Assembly (NCBI GenBank): GCA_049999725.1
Contig: JBNGIS010035078.1
Location: 1 to 26,411 of the forward strand
Origin: Haplomitrium mnioides
Taxonomy: Eukaryota; Marchantiophyta; Haplomitriopsida; Calobryales
Direction of reading: 5' to 3'
Length of the DNA: 26,411 nucleotides
Under the pieces are notes generated by a model. The model was given only the letters and a program-made list of their open reading frames with translations, was not told the DNA's origin and ran no database searches. Positions 1 to 10,267 of this stretch are shown here, piece after piece (position 1 is the first letter of the stretch; every line of letters starts with the position of its first letter). Both the position numbers and the translations under genes were made by a program.

Positions 1-552
1 AGGTAGGTTTTTCGGAGGGAGGAAACACTAGACTAGAGCCATTGGGAATTCGACCACAAGGCAGCGTCAGGAGGGAGAACTCTGGCGGATTGAGGTGAGG
101 CTGGATTAGAGGAACAAAATGGATCGAGGTGAGGCTAAATTGGAGGAAGAGTCTGAATAGGAGGGAGGTCTCAAATCAAGGAAGGAGGTGTAAATTCAAG
201 GGAGGTCAGAGATTTGTTCGCAAGGGAGGATCATTCGATAGAGGAGGAAGAATGTGATTAGGAGAGGAGAGGGCAATTCGTGGAGAAGTCGTCAGGGGGA
301 GAAGAAATCACGTAGAGGAGGAAAATTTGCCGGTTGGAGAATGCAAGCAGGTCGAGCAGGGGCTGCATGGAGGCTGGAAATCGAGCATGAGAAATTCGCT
401 AGGAGATGAGAAATTCGCCAAGAGGTTGGAGGATTGTTGCCAGGATCGTTTGTTGTAGGGATCGATGGAGGATGTCGCCAGGTAGATCGCACAAAAATGA
501 ATGGACCAGGGAGGAGAAATTTGTCAGGAGGAAAATTGCTTGTAGGACGGAG
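1..552 (+). repeat. purine-rich degenerate minisatellite
   Basis: The stretch is strongly G/A-rich on the plus strand and repeats loose variants of GAGAAATTCGCCAGGAG, for example near 389, 407, 514 and, more diverged, 319. The spacing is irregular, so this is a decayed tandem array and not a clean satellite. The open frames crossing it are low-complexity by-products. It stops where lectin-kinase homology begins at about 553, so it occupies the place where the N-terminal half of the mannose-binding lectin domain should be. Confidence 0.6.
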
Positions 553-1713
553 GGCAAGCTGTTGGAGATAGGGAACTTTGTGCTTTGAAATGCAGCAACC
601 GAGGTTGTGTGGGAAAGCTTCGACAGCTCGACTGAGTTCTTGTTGCCTAGCCAATGGTTCACCTCTAGGCTGGAGCTGGTTTCTGCTCAAATCAACTCAA
701 TGCCAACTTCTGGAAGGTATTCCTTGAGACACGAATGGGATGGGGACATGCGGCTCTACTACTCGCTGATCTCTTCTGTATACTGGACAAATTCGACAAA
801 ACCATTCGAGCATTCCTTTGCATATCTAAATGCATCAAGGGTGTTTCGACTATACAACAGCTTGGGTGCCAGTCGTGGATGTCTAGCGACATCGGGGTCG
901 GTCATTTGAGGCGATTGCAACTGGGAGCAGGAGGGGAGCTCCATATTCACAGTTGGTTCGAAGAATCGCTGTCATGGATTGCAGTGTGAAAAGCCTTGAG
1001 CGATGAATGTTTTGTGACCAATTTGTGTAGATCGTATGGGCTATGCTTGTATGCTCCGGAGTCAAAGCTATCATGTAGTTGTCCCCCTAGCTTCTCGGTT
1101 TCCAATTCCCAAGATTGGTCTCAAGGTTGCCAAGCATCTGTGCCTCTCAATTGCAATAATAGAGCCGCATGCCAGCAGTTTCTAATGCGGGCCAATACAA
1201 AATACAAAGGCGCGGATTACACCAAATTAGTTAGAATCTCAGACACGGATTGTTTGTTGAGATGTTCGGACAATTGAGCTTGTCTGGGTGTCTTCCACTC
1301 TTATGTCGGAGATGGCACTTGCTCTTTGAAATTGCAGCAGCAGAGTGGGCACATCAATCATGCTGGAAATACTTTCATTAAAGTAAACATTGTTGTGAAT
1401 CTCACATTAGCGATGGCATTGTCCTTGGCTGGTTCAAAACCTGAGGTTTGCTCTCGTCCATCAAGGCAAGTTGCACTGCAGATTGTTGCTGCCTCATGAG
1501 CGAACCAAAAGGTGCTGGGCTGGAACAAACGGTTCCAAGTCATTCTGGGAACTACCATAGCCATCATATATCTACATGAGCAATGCCAAAATTGTATCAT
1601 TCACTGTGACATCAAGCTCGAGAATATACTGCTGGATGAAAACTTTGATGCTAAGGTGCTCAATTTTGGGCTTGCAAAACTCATGAGAGTGAAAGATCAA
1701 GCAAGAGTTTTGA
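553..1713 (+). pseudogene. G-type lectin S-receptor-like Ser/Thr kinase pseudogene
   Basis: These are remnants of a plasma-membrane receptor kinase with lectin, S-locus glycoprotein, PAN and kinase domains in the usual order. At 553-909 (frame 1) I read LLEIGNFVL then VVWESFD, the end of the B-lectin domain, followed by SGRYSL-like S-locus residues. Near 880-890 the frame shifts to frame 0, with LRRLQLGAGGELHIHSW. A Cys-rich EGF-like part follows (CRSYGLCLY, CSCPPSF, DWSQGC), then a PAN domain to about 1392 (CLLRCSDN, GNTFIKVNI). From 1512 there is a kinase C-lobe: IIHCDIK with the HCD loop at 1602-1610, then NFG at 1662-1670 where DFG is expected. Lesions: TGA at 586, 987, 1275 and 1497, the frameshift, the lost DFG aspartate, and no transmembrane helix, Gly loop or catalytic lysine. 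Homology ends at RVLTPRG, where a minisatellite starts. Identification is firm and function is certainly lost. Confidence 0.88.
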
Positions 1714-2063
1714 CACCGAGAGGTGCATGCTCGGAGGTACAGGTTGCAGAGGTGTATACTCATATATGTATACTCGGAGGTGCGGGTCGGAGGTACAGGT
1801 TGCGGAGGTGTTTACTCAGAGGTGTATGCTTAGAGATGCGTGTCGAAGGTACAGGTTACGGAGGTGTATACTTGGATACGTATTTGCAGAGGTGCATACT
1901 CGGAGGTGTATGCTTGGAGGTGCATGTCGGAGGTGTATACTGAGAGGTGTATGCTCGGAGAGGTGTGTTTCGGGTGTGTGTCACATGACTCATAGGTGCA
2001 ATACTCGGAGGTGAGCTTCAGAGCTCGGAGGTGTAGGCTTCAGAGGTGTTGTACTTGGAATTG
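1714..2063 (+). repeat. GGAGGTGTATACTC-type minisatellite
   Basis: Tandem, imperfect units around the 14-base core GGAGGTGTATACTC alternate with GGAGGTGCATGCTCGG and GGAGGTACAGGTTGC variants. The array begins exactly where kinase homology ends, so the kinase reading frame runs into it and produces a Gly/Arg/Cys-rich tail that is not real protein. Units become more diverged after about 1960. Confidence 0.75.
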
Positions 2064-3640
2064 CTATTTGATATTCATAGGTGTTGGGGGCCAGCTTCAT
2101 AGCATTGAAATTTCAGAGGCTCTTTGGAGGTGAGTTTGGGGCATTTGAAGGTGTGGCGGATGATGCATAGTGCGATTCAGCTTATTTCCAGAAAGTGTAC
2201 CACATGATTTTGGGGTTTGCTTTCACTACCAGGAAGAAAAGGCAATTGAATGAGGCCATGGTTCTTACAACAAAGGAGAATAAAACAAATAGCAAGACAA
2301 CTGAAATAATTAACTAAGTTTAGAAATAAGAAGGAAAAGAACAAAAAACCAAACGCTACTTTATGAAGGCTGAAAATCAAAAGCCTCTAAACTTAATTGA
2401 GAGAAGTCGTTATGGCCAAGAACTTGGGGAGACTTTCACTAGGAGCATAAACTAAAGTTAACACTGAAAATAGTTAGTGAGTTAAAGTGGTTTGGCCCAA
2501 AACTCTAGGCTTGAAAGCGAGGATTATTATCTTAGTTAGTTGCATCTAAAATTAAAGGTAAAGTTAGTGGATGAGCCGGGGATGGCCAAAGCGGGGATTA
2601 AGGTATTAAATGTATGGGCCGTGGCGTGGCAAGAAATATAGGCGCCTCCCAGGCTCATTCTAGGGGATTCACACAAGAGAGCATTAGGAGCGCAAGACGG
2701 AGGACGGAAGGAGGAGAGAAGGAAGGCCATCACGCTAGAAGGACTGGAGGTGTCTTGGGCTAGGTTGCAAGACGAAAGGTAGGGTGGATTGCATTGCGCG
2801 GGGCTAGTGTTGGGGCACTAGAGATGGGCATATGCAAGTGGACTGGGTTTTGGAGGTGCTGCGACAGTCAAGGGCAACCTTCTCAAGGAACTCAAGGGGT
2901 GGGCTTATCTTCAGGTCACAATGTGTGGGAAGTACCAATAGTATGTTTTCTTTTCCCGTCTTTGTAGCAACTGGTTATGTTGCCCCAAGCTACTCCATAA
3001 TACATAAGTAAGCTGTAGATTAATTTCAAGGTGAGTCCAGTGTGCCTTGGGAGGTGCATTGAGTGCTGATCTCTTCTAAGTAGACGCCGGTTTGGAGTTC
3101 TTGCTGGGCATAACACGTTAGGGCAGTTCTGTCGGTGGATTTAACGGGTGTCTGTGGGGTGGAGTGAGGGCCAACAACTGTGAGAGTTGCCTTCTTATTG
3201 GTAGAAGTCAAACAATCAGCTTCCTTTCCCTTATGAAGTCAATCTAGGGACTTCGGGCAGCCAAAGGGAAATTACCTGACTACGGATGTGTGCGTGGGAG
3301 TACTTTGTAGGTATGCTAGAGGCTTATTAGAACTGCTGTGGGTATTGTGGGCCAGCAGGCCTGAAGGTGAGGTTTGTAAACTTTATGAAATATTATTCGA
3401 GTGCATTGATTTCATCGGAAGGACCAGTGTTGGCTGTGGTTGTGTGAGTGCATGTGTTGTACTTTGTGTTGTAAGTCGGTGTTGTAGTTATTCCAGAGTG
3501 GGTAAGGAAGAGTTGGGGTCAAATTGGTGCAAAGCCCCTCCCATAAAGGTTATGAAACACAAGTCAGCCCTTAAGTGGTGTAAATCGGTAGAAAATAAGG
3601 TAAGGGACCGACTTTAGGGTTGACAGAAGCTGCAACATGA
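2064..3640. other. no recognisable gene
   Basis: The open frames are short, lack recognisable motifs and overlap on both strands. Sequence is G-rich at first, then more balanced. The only hint of coding is the short kinase-like string at 2964-3008, listed separately. Confidence 0.5.
2964..3008 (+). pseudogene. possible kinase subdomain VIII scrap
   Basis: Frame 0 reads VATGYVAPSYSIIHK before a stop. This resembles the GT.GYVAPEY activation-segment end of receptor kinases, with E changed to S. It lies 1.25 kb after the kinase C-lobe remnant at 1512-1713, in the same strand and frame class. It could be the next piece of the same pseudogene, separated by the minisatellite. At 15 codons, chance similarity is quite possible. 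Confidence 0.2.
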
Positions 3641-4084
3641 AAATTTTGATATATGAGAAAAGAGCATGGTGAAAGGCCAAAAGCCAAAAGCCAAAAGCCA
3701 AAGGTTCTTTGAGAATGGAGGACATGAAGTGGACGTCTTGGAAGTCCTTTCACGGTCTTTTTGATGAAATAAAGAATTATGTTTTAAGGAGAGTGGAGGC
3801 TAGAGAGCTTTCAATTAAGGAGACGTCTCAAGAATTGAGGAGACATAAAATTTTGGTAGATATGGTAAAATATTTTTGTTCAAAGGTATGTTGTCCAGCT
3901 TGTAAGGAGACGAGGATGAAATATCCCATCCATACAGAGGAATCAACAATGTTCTTCTTCTATTCCAGTTTTGAGAAATTGTTGATAAGTTTATTTTTTC
4001 ATTTGGAATCATTTTTGTTTGCAAATTTTTATTTTGTTCTTCTTGAATTGCTTTTTTGTTCTGGGCCCTTCTTCTAACAAATGA

Positions 4085-4765
4085 TTACAGGCATGCATGG
4101 AATAAGATGAGTCCATGGATGCATGGAATAAAGACTTTTAGCGCCTTAGACTACAAAGAGTCCATACACACATAAACGCTTCGTAGTCCATACACGTATG
4201 GAGTGAAGACTCTTGGCACCATGGACTACAAAGAGTTCATGTGTGCATAGAGTAAAGACTCTTAGCTTAGCTCATTGGACTACAAAGAGTTAATACGTGT
4301 ATGGACTCTTCGTCTTCCATACACACATGGAGCAAAGACTCTTACCGCCATGAACTACAAAAAGCCTATGTGCACATGGACTTTCAAAGTCCCCACGCGT
4401 TTGGACTACTAGGAGTCAATGAACGAATAGGTTAGAAGACTCTCTCTCCAACTAGAGTGAAGACTCTTAGTGCCTATATACTAAAAAATGTCCATGTGCG
4501 CATAGACTACAAGGAGTCCATGCAAAGATGGACTACAAGGAGTCCAACGCAAATGGACTTCTTGTAGTAGAAGCACTTTCAAGTCTTTACTCCAAGTGCA
4601 TTTAAATTCCTAAAGTCTATGCACGCATAGACTCATGAAGTCCATGCGTGCTTGGACTCCTGAAGTTCATGCCGATATTTTCTTTAGTCAATTTGCACAA
4701 GGTTGAAAAGTAGCTGCAAACTACCTAGATTCCATATCAGCATGGACTCTAGGTAGTTCCTTCGT
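4085..4765 (+). repeat. palindrome-rich minisatellite in copy A intron
   Basis: Recurrent units of about 35-45 bases are built from GTCCATGCGTGCATGGAC-like palindromes joined by ACTACAAAGAGTCC or AAGACTCTTAG. Nearly every unit is self-complementary, so the array could form many hairpins. It lies between the coding blocks ending near 3945 and starting near 4890. An equivalent array sits at the same place in copy B (10268-10515). Confidence 0.75.
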
Positions 4766-5453
4766 GTCTTCTATTCTTTTTTCTCTTATTTCTTGAGATT
4801 TCTCATTTATTCTTACAAAGTATGCTTTCAACTATTGAATCACAACTTGTTTTCTATTTCAATGTGACAAAGTTTTCAAGTGTCAACTTGCAAAAAAGTT
4901 GACAACAACTACAAATGGTAGAAAAGAAAACAAAGATTGTGGAAGAAGCTTTTGGAGATCGATACCAAGCCCCAACCTTAGCCTCTAACCTTCTTTCTTT
5001 TCTACTTCATTGTCAAAAGGCAAGAGAGTGGAAAATGAGGCAGAAAAATGAAGTTGTTGTCCTTGTCTTAGAGAGAGGAGGTGATGCAAAGGAATTTGAT
5101 CTGTAGTCATATGTAGACAGACTCAATGTGGTATTTTTCCAAGTTTACAAGGAGTTCAATGCCATGCAACTTAAGATTTGTGAAACCAAGAGATTTCATT
5201 TTAGCTATTGTTAGTATTCCTTTTGATTACAACCTTAACAAATGCAAGCATGATGACTTAGGTCCCTTTTCCAAGGATGATATTTTTCGCATTGTGTCAT
5301 TCTTTGTGACAATTACAACATCCAATTTTTGGTCTTTTGTTATTATTGATTCTATAGAGTAGTTCGTCATTGTTGAGGATGCCTATTTGGAAGTTTGTTG
5401 CACCATTGATCATGGCATCTTGTTAGTTTCCTAAACTTTTTTTCCTTTTTTTT

Positions 5454-5524
5454 GGTAAGTATATATTTTTTGCAATTGATTTCTTTTCTTGTTGTGTCTT
5501 GTAAATTTTATGTGATTGTTGTAG
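5454..5524 (+). other. candidate spliceosomal intron in copy A
   Basis: GGTAAGTATA at 5454 fits a plant 5' splice site. A T-rich stretch leads to TTGTTGTAG ending at 5524, a plausible acceptor. The segment lies between the FWSFVI block and the block leading to methyltransferase motif I, and the matching part of copy B is also T-rich and poor in coding signal. Exact borders are not established. Confidence 0.35.
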
Positions 5525-6175
5525 GGAAAATGTAGCATTCATCATTCTCATAGTTCTTGAATTGCGTATGCTCACGAGTATTGGATGGTAGGCTACTGGA
5601 CAAAGGAGGGGAGTGCAACATGAAGATGTTTAATCTACAATCAAAAGATGCAATTGGTCGTCCTTGCTAGATGATGAGCAATGTGTTTAGCTGCCCCATG
5701 GTTTTTGCAAAACTTAAACATTCAAGAGATGATGCTCATGTTAATGTTTACTAGAAACCACAAGCTTTTTATAAAATTTTCATTGATCATTTTGTCTTCT
5801 GAGCAAGATTGGATTTTAGATCCTTGCTCTAATTCTTACACAAGCTTAGTTTAGGCCCTTAGATTAATGAGGAATTGTATTGTAGTAAAATATGATAGAT
5901 GATAGTCTATCTATATTACATAGAGAGTTTTGATGATGGTGTCTTTGCCATCAGATGTCACTGAGACAAACTATCTATACTTACTACAAGGAGCATGTTC
6001 CTCCTCGTACAACAACTGAATTAGATGACCATTTTGCTATTTCAAGGATTGGAAAGTCTTGAAAAGATTAATCAGCGACTGTAGATGCTCAAGCTTATCA
6101 ATCAGTTGATCTAGAGGACATTATCTATCTTGAGGAAGACAAAATTGACAAAGAAGCTATTGGTTGATGTAGAAT

Positions 6176-7329
6176 TTGCATATACAATAAAGTGTTTGAC
6201 TGCAAAAAAAGTTCAAGTTCAAGCTCACATAGGTGCATGTGTTTGAATAAATGATCATTTAATAAAAAAATCTTTAGTGTGTATGTTATTTGAACATTCA
6301 GGCTAGTTGGGTATTTGTATATGAATGAATGAATTTTCTATAAAACACTATACAATACGCCAAATATATGCAAGGTAGTCTATGCTCGCATAAACATTTG
6401 AGTTTGAATGAATGAGTGAGTTTTTGATAAAACAATAGATAATATATAAGAAATTTGCTTTGAAGTCTATGTTAGCATAGACATATGTATTCGACCGATA
6501 TAGGTTTCAAAACATAAAGTCTTGACACGCAAGATTTTTTTGGTTTTGTGTTGATCTTATAAGAATATATACTAAATTATAAATTATGAAATCTTCCTCA
6601 CACTAATCACTTATTTGATTTCTATTTTTGTAATAGATTTGTGTAAGTTATGAGAGATTGAGTGTATATGAGAATAGGAGTCTTTGTTTGATTTTGATTG
6701 AAAGAGATCATGTTTTGAAGATATACGTATGGAAGTTTATGGGAGCATAGTTTTTCTTTTTCTTAGTTGTTTTCTTATCCGTAAATGATGGAAGTTGAAA
6801 GCATATGCTAGAAGATGGGAGATGAAGATGTGAGTGCTTGTCAAGGCATTGTCTTTTCTTTGAATGTATTTTCAGTAAATGTTTTAGGTTTTGGTAAGTT
6901 TAATGTTTTTTTGAATATTATAAAGAAAAATAAAAATATTGTTATTGAAGTTTTACTATGTTTGGTAAATATCCTTTGTCGATGTTTTTTTTTCTTTAAA
7001 GATAATATTTGAAAACTCACTTTTTTGTGAAATATTTGATATAAAAATGTTTTTAGAATACTATGAGTACATGAACTAAGCAAATTGTAGGCTTAAAATA
7101 AATTTGTTAAGAAAATTCCCAAATGTCAAAAAATTGTAATTTTTGAAGTTGAAACTTGAAAAGCATTTTTCTTGAGCGTGAAATGAAATAGTAACTCAAT
7201 AGTGGTTGTTAAAGCTAGATATTAGATTTATATGTTGGGTCATGAATAGGCATTTTATGTGCCTTCAAATTGTTGCAAAAATGTATTGTTGTCGAATATA
7301 ATTGATGATAGTCGCTTTATAATTTGCAA
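6176..7329. other. AT-rich DNA without recognisable gene
   Basis: Only short low-complexity open frames rich in Phe, Lys and Ile occur. Two near-duplicate stretches, about 6320-6360 and 6400-6440 (TTGAATGAATGAGT and flank, TATAAAACA), suggest a small local duplication. This is probably intron or 3' flank of copy A. Confidence 0.45.
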
Positions 7330-7535
7330 CCTTTTTTTTTTACGATGACTTCTTTGCCATAAGAGGTCATTGAGTTGCAAATTGTGTATGTGTATTACTA
7401 GAAACATGCTTCTCTTGGTAATGTAAGTGTAACTAGAGATTCAATAGTCATATTTGGGATTGGAGAGTCTCGTGTAGGTTATATTCCACAAAATTTTCTA
7501 CAATGGCTTTCTTTCTATCAGAGATCATTGAGTCA
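7330..7535 (+). repeat. diverged duplicate of the copy A tail segment
   Basis: GATGACTTCTTTGCCATAAGAGGTCATTGAG and its flank resemble 5934-6060 (GATGGTGTCTTTGCCATCAGATGTCACTGAG and flank), including the later ATTGGAGAGTCT/ATTGGAAAGTCT. A third weaker start lies at about 7505 (GGCTTTCTTTCTATCAGAGATCATTGAGTC). So the end of the methyltransferase pseudogene is partly repeated 1.4 kb downstream. Confidence 0.45.
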
Positions 7536-7544
7536 CAAATTGCA

Positions 7545-7945
7545 TGGCTTTTGGATAAAGATTTTCTAAAGCAAGCTTTGCTCCAAGTACAAGGCTGTAC
7601 TTTGTGGACATAGCTTCAAATGCAAGTTGTTTCAGCTTCAAATCTTGCCACTTTGAGTGCAGAGCTCTACTTCAAGTGCAAGGCTTTGCTTTGAGTGCAA
7701 GCTTGGGCAGAAGAGCTCCTTCCCAATCGGCATCATGCATGACATGGTGTGCATTCAATTGGATAGGGTGTGAACTCATTTGGACAGGTTGTGGTTTCAA
7801 TCAGAAAGGGGGCGGACTCAATTGGGATCCAACTGGACAAGGTACAGATTCATTTGGACATAGTGTGGACTCAATTGGCACGGTGTGGATCCAATCGATA
7901 GGTGTGTGGATCCATCTTGCAGGTGGGTGGATCCAATTGGCTGGT
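7545..7945 (+). repeat. two adjacent minisatellites
   Basis: 7560-7710 repeats variants of CAAGCTTTGCTTCAAGTGCAAGG. 7755-7945 repeats a unit of about 20 bases like GGTGTGGACTCAATTGGACA, which in one frame gives W/G/N-rich text and explains the open frame here. Later units contain GTGGATCCAAT. No known protein is suggested. Confidence 0.65.
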
Positions 7946-8284
7946 CTATGGGAACTGCAAAACACCTTGCAAGCTCTCTCTGTTTGCATAAATATACTTT
8001 TCGACTCACAATGATAGATCTGTTCTGCAAAGATACATCAGGAATAGTTGGAAACTACCTTTGATTTGCCAAACCACCTCTGAATTGCACAACATACAGC
8101 AGATTCAAAGGCAGACTCCTCTGCAATGCACTGTGAATCTAAGCATACCCTTAGCTCCTAGACCAGCTCTCTTGACCTTGACCCTGACCATACGATGCAA
8201 AAGTGGACAGTCTCCGCCTCAAAGTGAGGACCAAATATGAATCCAAAGAGGACATCGGAAAAAGCCAATAGGACCCACTAAGAG
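7946..8284. other. no recognisable gene
   Basis: No motif, repeat or long open frame of interest on either strand. Confidence 0.4.
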
Positions 8285-8790
8285 ACGACAACTGCCTTTC
8301 GGATCAAGGACCGTCTTTCAAAACTAGAGAAACTCGTGAGGTCTCTAAAGAACAACTCACCCAACAAAAGGTTGAGTCAACTCAAAAACCGGATTGCTTG
8401 GCATGCAGACTGATGACGGTTGAACTCAAAGGTGAGTTGAATAAAGCACGTTTGGATGTATCAAACCTGATCCAAGAGTTACACAAACCATCGACATTGA
8501 CGCACTCAAGGAAGACATGCACAACATAAAATAACTGAACATTGTTGTGCATGTGGCAGAGTCTAGAGTGCAGCAATGCATACAAACCTTGAAATAGAAC
8601 TACAAACCGCTATGAAGACTCTCAAGCACTTCAAACACTACTACACAGATGGCGTTGCTACACAGATGACACTAGAATCAGAGCTGAAGCAGACCCATGC
8701 CAGGTAGACAAACATTGTCAAAGTAACCCATGCAACTCAGTACATTGTTAGAGCAACAATAAATGAGTGTTGAAAGAAGAATGGGAGCAA
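8285..8790 (+). pseudogene. coiled-coil-like coding remnant, unrecognised
   Basis: Several frame-shifted blocks read as helical, charged protein: AFRIKDRLSKLEKLVRSLKN (near 8295), VELKGELNKARLDVSNLIQE (near 8418) and IELQTAMKTLKHFKHYYTD (near 8595), continuing as TQMTLESELKQTHAR. Hydrophobic residues recur at heptad-like spacing. Stops separate the blocks. Base composition is less AT-rich than the surroundings. It could be an exon of an unknown host gene or a mobile-element structural protein. I do not recognise the family. Confidence 0.4.
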
Positions 8791-9086
8791 AAAGGTAGAG
8801 AAATGCACCTCATAGTTCATGGAATTTCGAAAGACATTAGTAAGACACTTGAGAATTAATCTAGCAACAAGTAGTGGGACCAAGTTGTCTTGAGAGCTTG
8901 TACTTGCCTCCAAGAGAATTGAGAGATCCTCTAACAAAAACCAACACATCCTACTACAATTCTAGGATGCTAGTCAATGAGGGGCCTTCCTTTTGTGCTC
9001 ACGAGAGGTCTTTGAAGATCCAAAAATGGGTTGGTTTTTGAGAGCTTTTATAGATTTCATGAAGATCTACCAACAAAAATCCAAAG

Positions 9087-9088
<2 letters not shown>
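8791..9088. other. no recognisable gene
   Basis: A minus-strand open frame (8737-8949) is hydrophobic and lacks motifs. Nothing else was recognised. Confidence 0.35.
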
Positions 9089-9135
<47 letters not shown>

Positions 9136-9145
9136 NNNNNNNNNN

Positions 9146-9204
<59 letters not shown>
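9089..9204. repeat. (CT)n microsatellite with 10-base gap
   Basis: An uninterrupted CT dinucleotide tract is split by ten Ns at 9136-9145, so its true length is unknown. On the minus strand it is (GA)n and directly follows the motif I part of copy B, where it would read Arg-Glu repeats. Confidence 0.97.
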
Positions 9205-9206
<2 letters not shown>

Positions 9207-10215
9207 CCTATAACAATGGCTACTTTGAACACATTAATCTAAAAGCACACACTAAGCTTGTGTCAGACCTAGAACAAATATCTAAAATCCAATCTTTCTC
9301 ACACAATAAATAAAAAAGTTGTAACGAACTTGCAACTTTTGATAAACATTTATAAAAGCATCATCTTCTGAATGTTTAAGTTTTGCAGAAACCATAGGGC
9401 AGCTAAATACATTGCACATAATTTGACAAGGGAGACGAGTTGCATGTTTTGATTGCAAATTGAAAAACTTGATGTTGCACTTTGCTTCTTTTGTTTAGTA
9501 GCCTGTTGTCTAATACTTATAGACATGTGCAATTTTGGGACCACCGAAATAATGAGTGTTTGTTTTGTCCTTGTAGAAATCACATAAAATTTAAGAGCTA
9601 CCGCAAGAAAAGAAATAAAAGACCAAAACAAATAGAAAAATGAACTTTTAAAAGCCTAATCAAATATCGTGGTCAATGGTGCAGTAGACTTCTAAAAAGA
9701 CATACTCAAGGATGTCGAGCTACTACAAAGAATGAAAAATAATAAAAGACCAAAACTCAAATGTTGTAATTGCCACAAATGATGAAACCATGTCGAAAAT
9801 ATCATCCTTTGCAAAGGGCTCCAAATCATCATGCTTGCACTCCTTAAGGTTGTAACCATAAGGAATGATAGCAATAACGTGAGTGAAACCATGTGGTTTC
9901 ACTCACTTTTGTAGTTGCCTAGCGTTGGACTCCACTTGGACTTGGTAAAATGCCACGTTGAGTCCATCTATGTAGATCTACAAATCAGAGTCCTCTTTAT
10001 TAACTTCTACGTCTGAGAGAGGAACAAAAACTTCATTTTGATGCCTCACTTTCCACTCTCTTGCTTTCAGACAATGAAGAAAAAGAAGAGAGGGTAAGAA
10101 ACTAAGGTTGCGGCTTGGTCTTGATCTTTAGTGGCTTCTTCTGTAGCTTTGGTTTTCTGCCTTCATAGCTACTGTTAACTTTTTTGCAAGTTGATGGTTG
10201 AACATTTTATCACCT
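9205..10215 (-). pseudogene. copy B: beta-class DNA methyltransferase module
   Basis: Read from 10215 downwards: FNHQLAKKLTVAMKAENQSY, KAREWKVRHQNEVFVPLSD, IYIDGLNVAFYQVQVESNA, then IIPYGYNLKECKHDD, EPFAKDDIFDMVSSF and FEFWSFIIFHSL. After a T-rich gap, near 9470-9205: FNLQSK, NVFSCPMVSAKLKHSEDDA, NVYQK, DWILDICSRSDTSLVCAFRL and, after a frameshift, VAIVIGGEE. IPYGYNL corresponds to the DPPY motif (IV), LDICSRSDTS to motif I, and VIGGEE to the acidic strand that follows. Motif IV before motif I marks the beta class (N6-adenine or N4-cytosine). The shared blocks keep the same reading frame in copy A, which argues for past coding constraint. In-frame stops and at least two frameshifts make it inactive here. 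Target specificity and host or transposon origin are unknown. Confidence 0.6.
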
Positions 10216-10267
10216 TGAAAAAGAAAACAAGTAATGAATCAATAACTAAAAGCATCTAAATGAAAAC

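Larger units (their letters stand above)
3645..6175 (+). pseudogene. copy A: 5'-truncated ParB-like/DNA amino-methyltransferase family gene
   Basis: This matches copy B (minus strand, 9205-10925) in the same order of segments. 3690-3945 holds FFENGGHEVDVLEVL and then DEIKNYVLRR in a shifted frame. 4915-5106 holds KAREWKMRQKNEV. 5126-5362 holds IPFDYNL (5216-5236), KCKHDDLGPFSKDDIF and NFWSFVIIDSIE. 5590-5850 holds AKLKHSRDDAHVNVY, stop, KPQAFYKIFIDHF and DWILDPCSNSYTSLV, with motif I at 5819-5845, then NCIVVKYDR. The order, a DPPY-like motif then a KP segment then LDPcsgSgTS then R.cIvveyD, is that of the beta-class N6-adenine/N4-cytosine DNA methyltransferases (Pfam N6_N4_Mtase type). An acidic tail (SVDLEDIIYLEEDK) ends near 6170. 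The ParB-like part found in copy B is absent. Stops and frameshifts are frequent, and the GxG of motif I is lost (SNSYT). The family call is inference from motifs read by eye. Confidence 0.6.

Noticed and set aside
1727-2014. Open frames over the GGAGGTGTATACTC array, including the tail of the kinase frame
   Set aside because: Pure translation of a minisatellite, with no domain and no constraint visible.
3288-3617. 109-codon plus-strand open frame rich in C and V
   Set aside because: No motif, no homologous partner in the window, and typical length for chance in this composition.
4085-4765. Regular spaced palindromes resembling a CRISPR array
   Set aside because: Units are irregular, spacers are themselves repetitive, and the context is plant nuclear. 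It is a minisatellite.
7604-8014. 136-codon plus-strand open frame rich in W, G and N
   Set aside because: Explained by the ~20-base minisatellite, which stays open by unit length and not by selection.
9089-9204. Open frames of SL or RE repeats through the CT tract
   Set aside because: Microsatellite translation across an assembly gap.
9350-9631. 93-codon minus-strand open frame in copy B
   Set aside because: Its frame is not the one conserved with copy A. The adjacent frame carries the KLKHS.DDA block leading to motif I.
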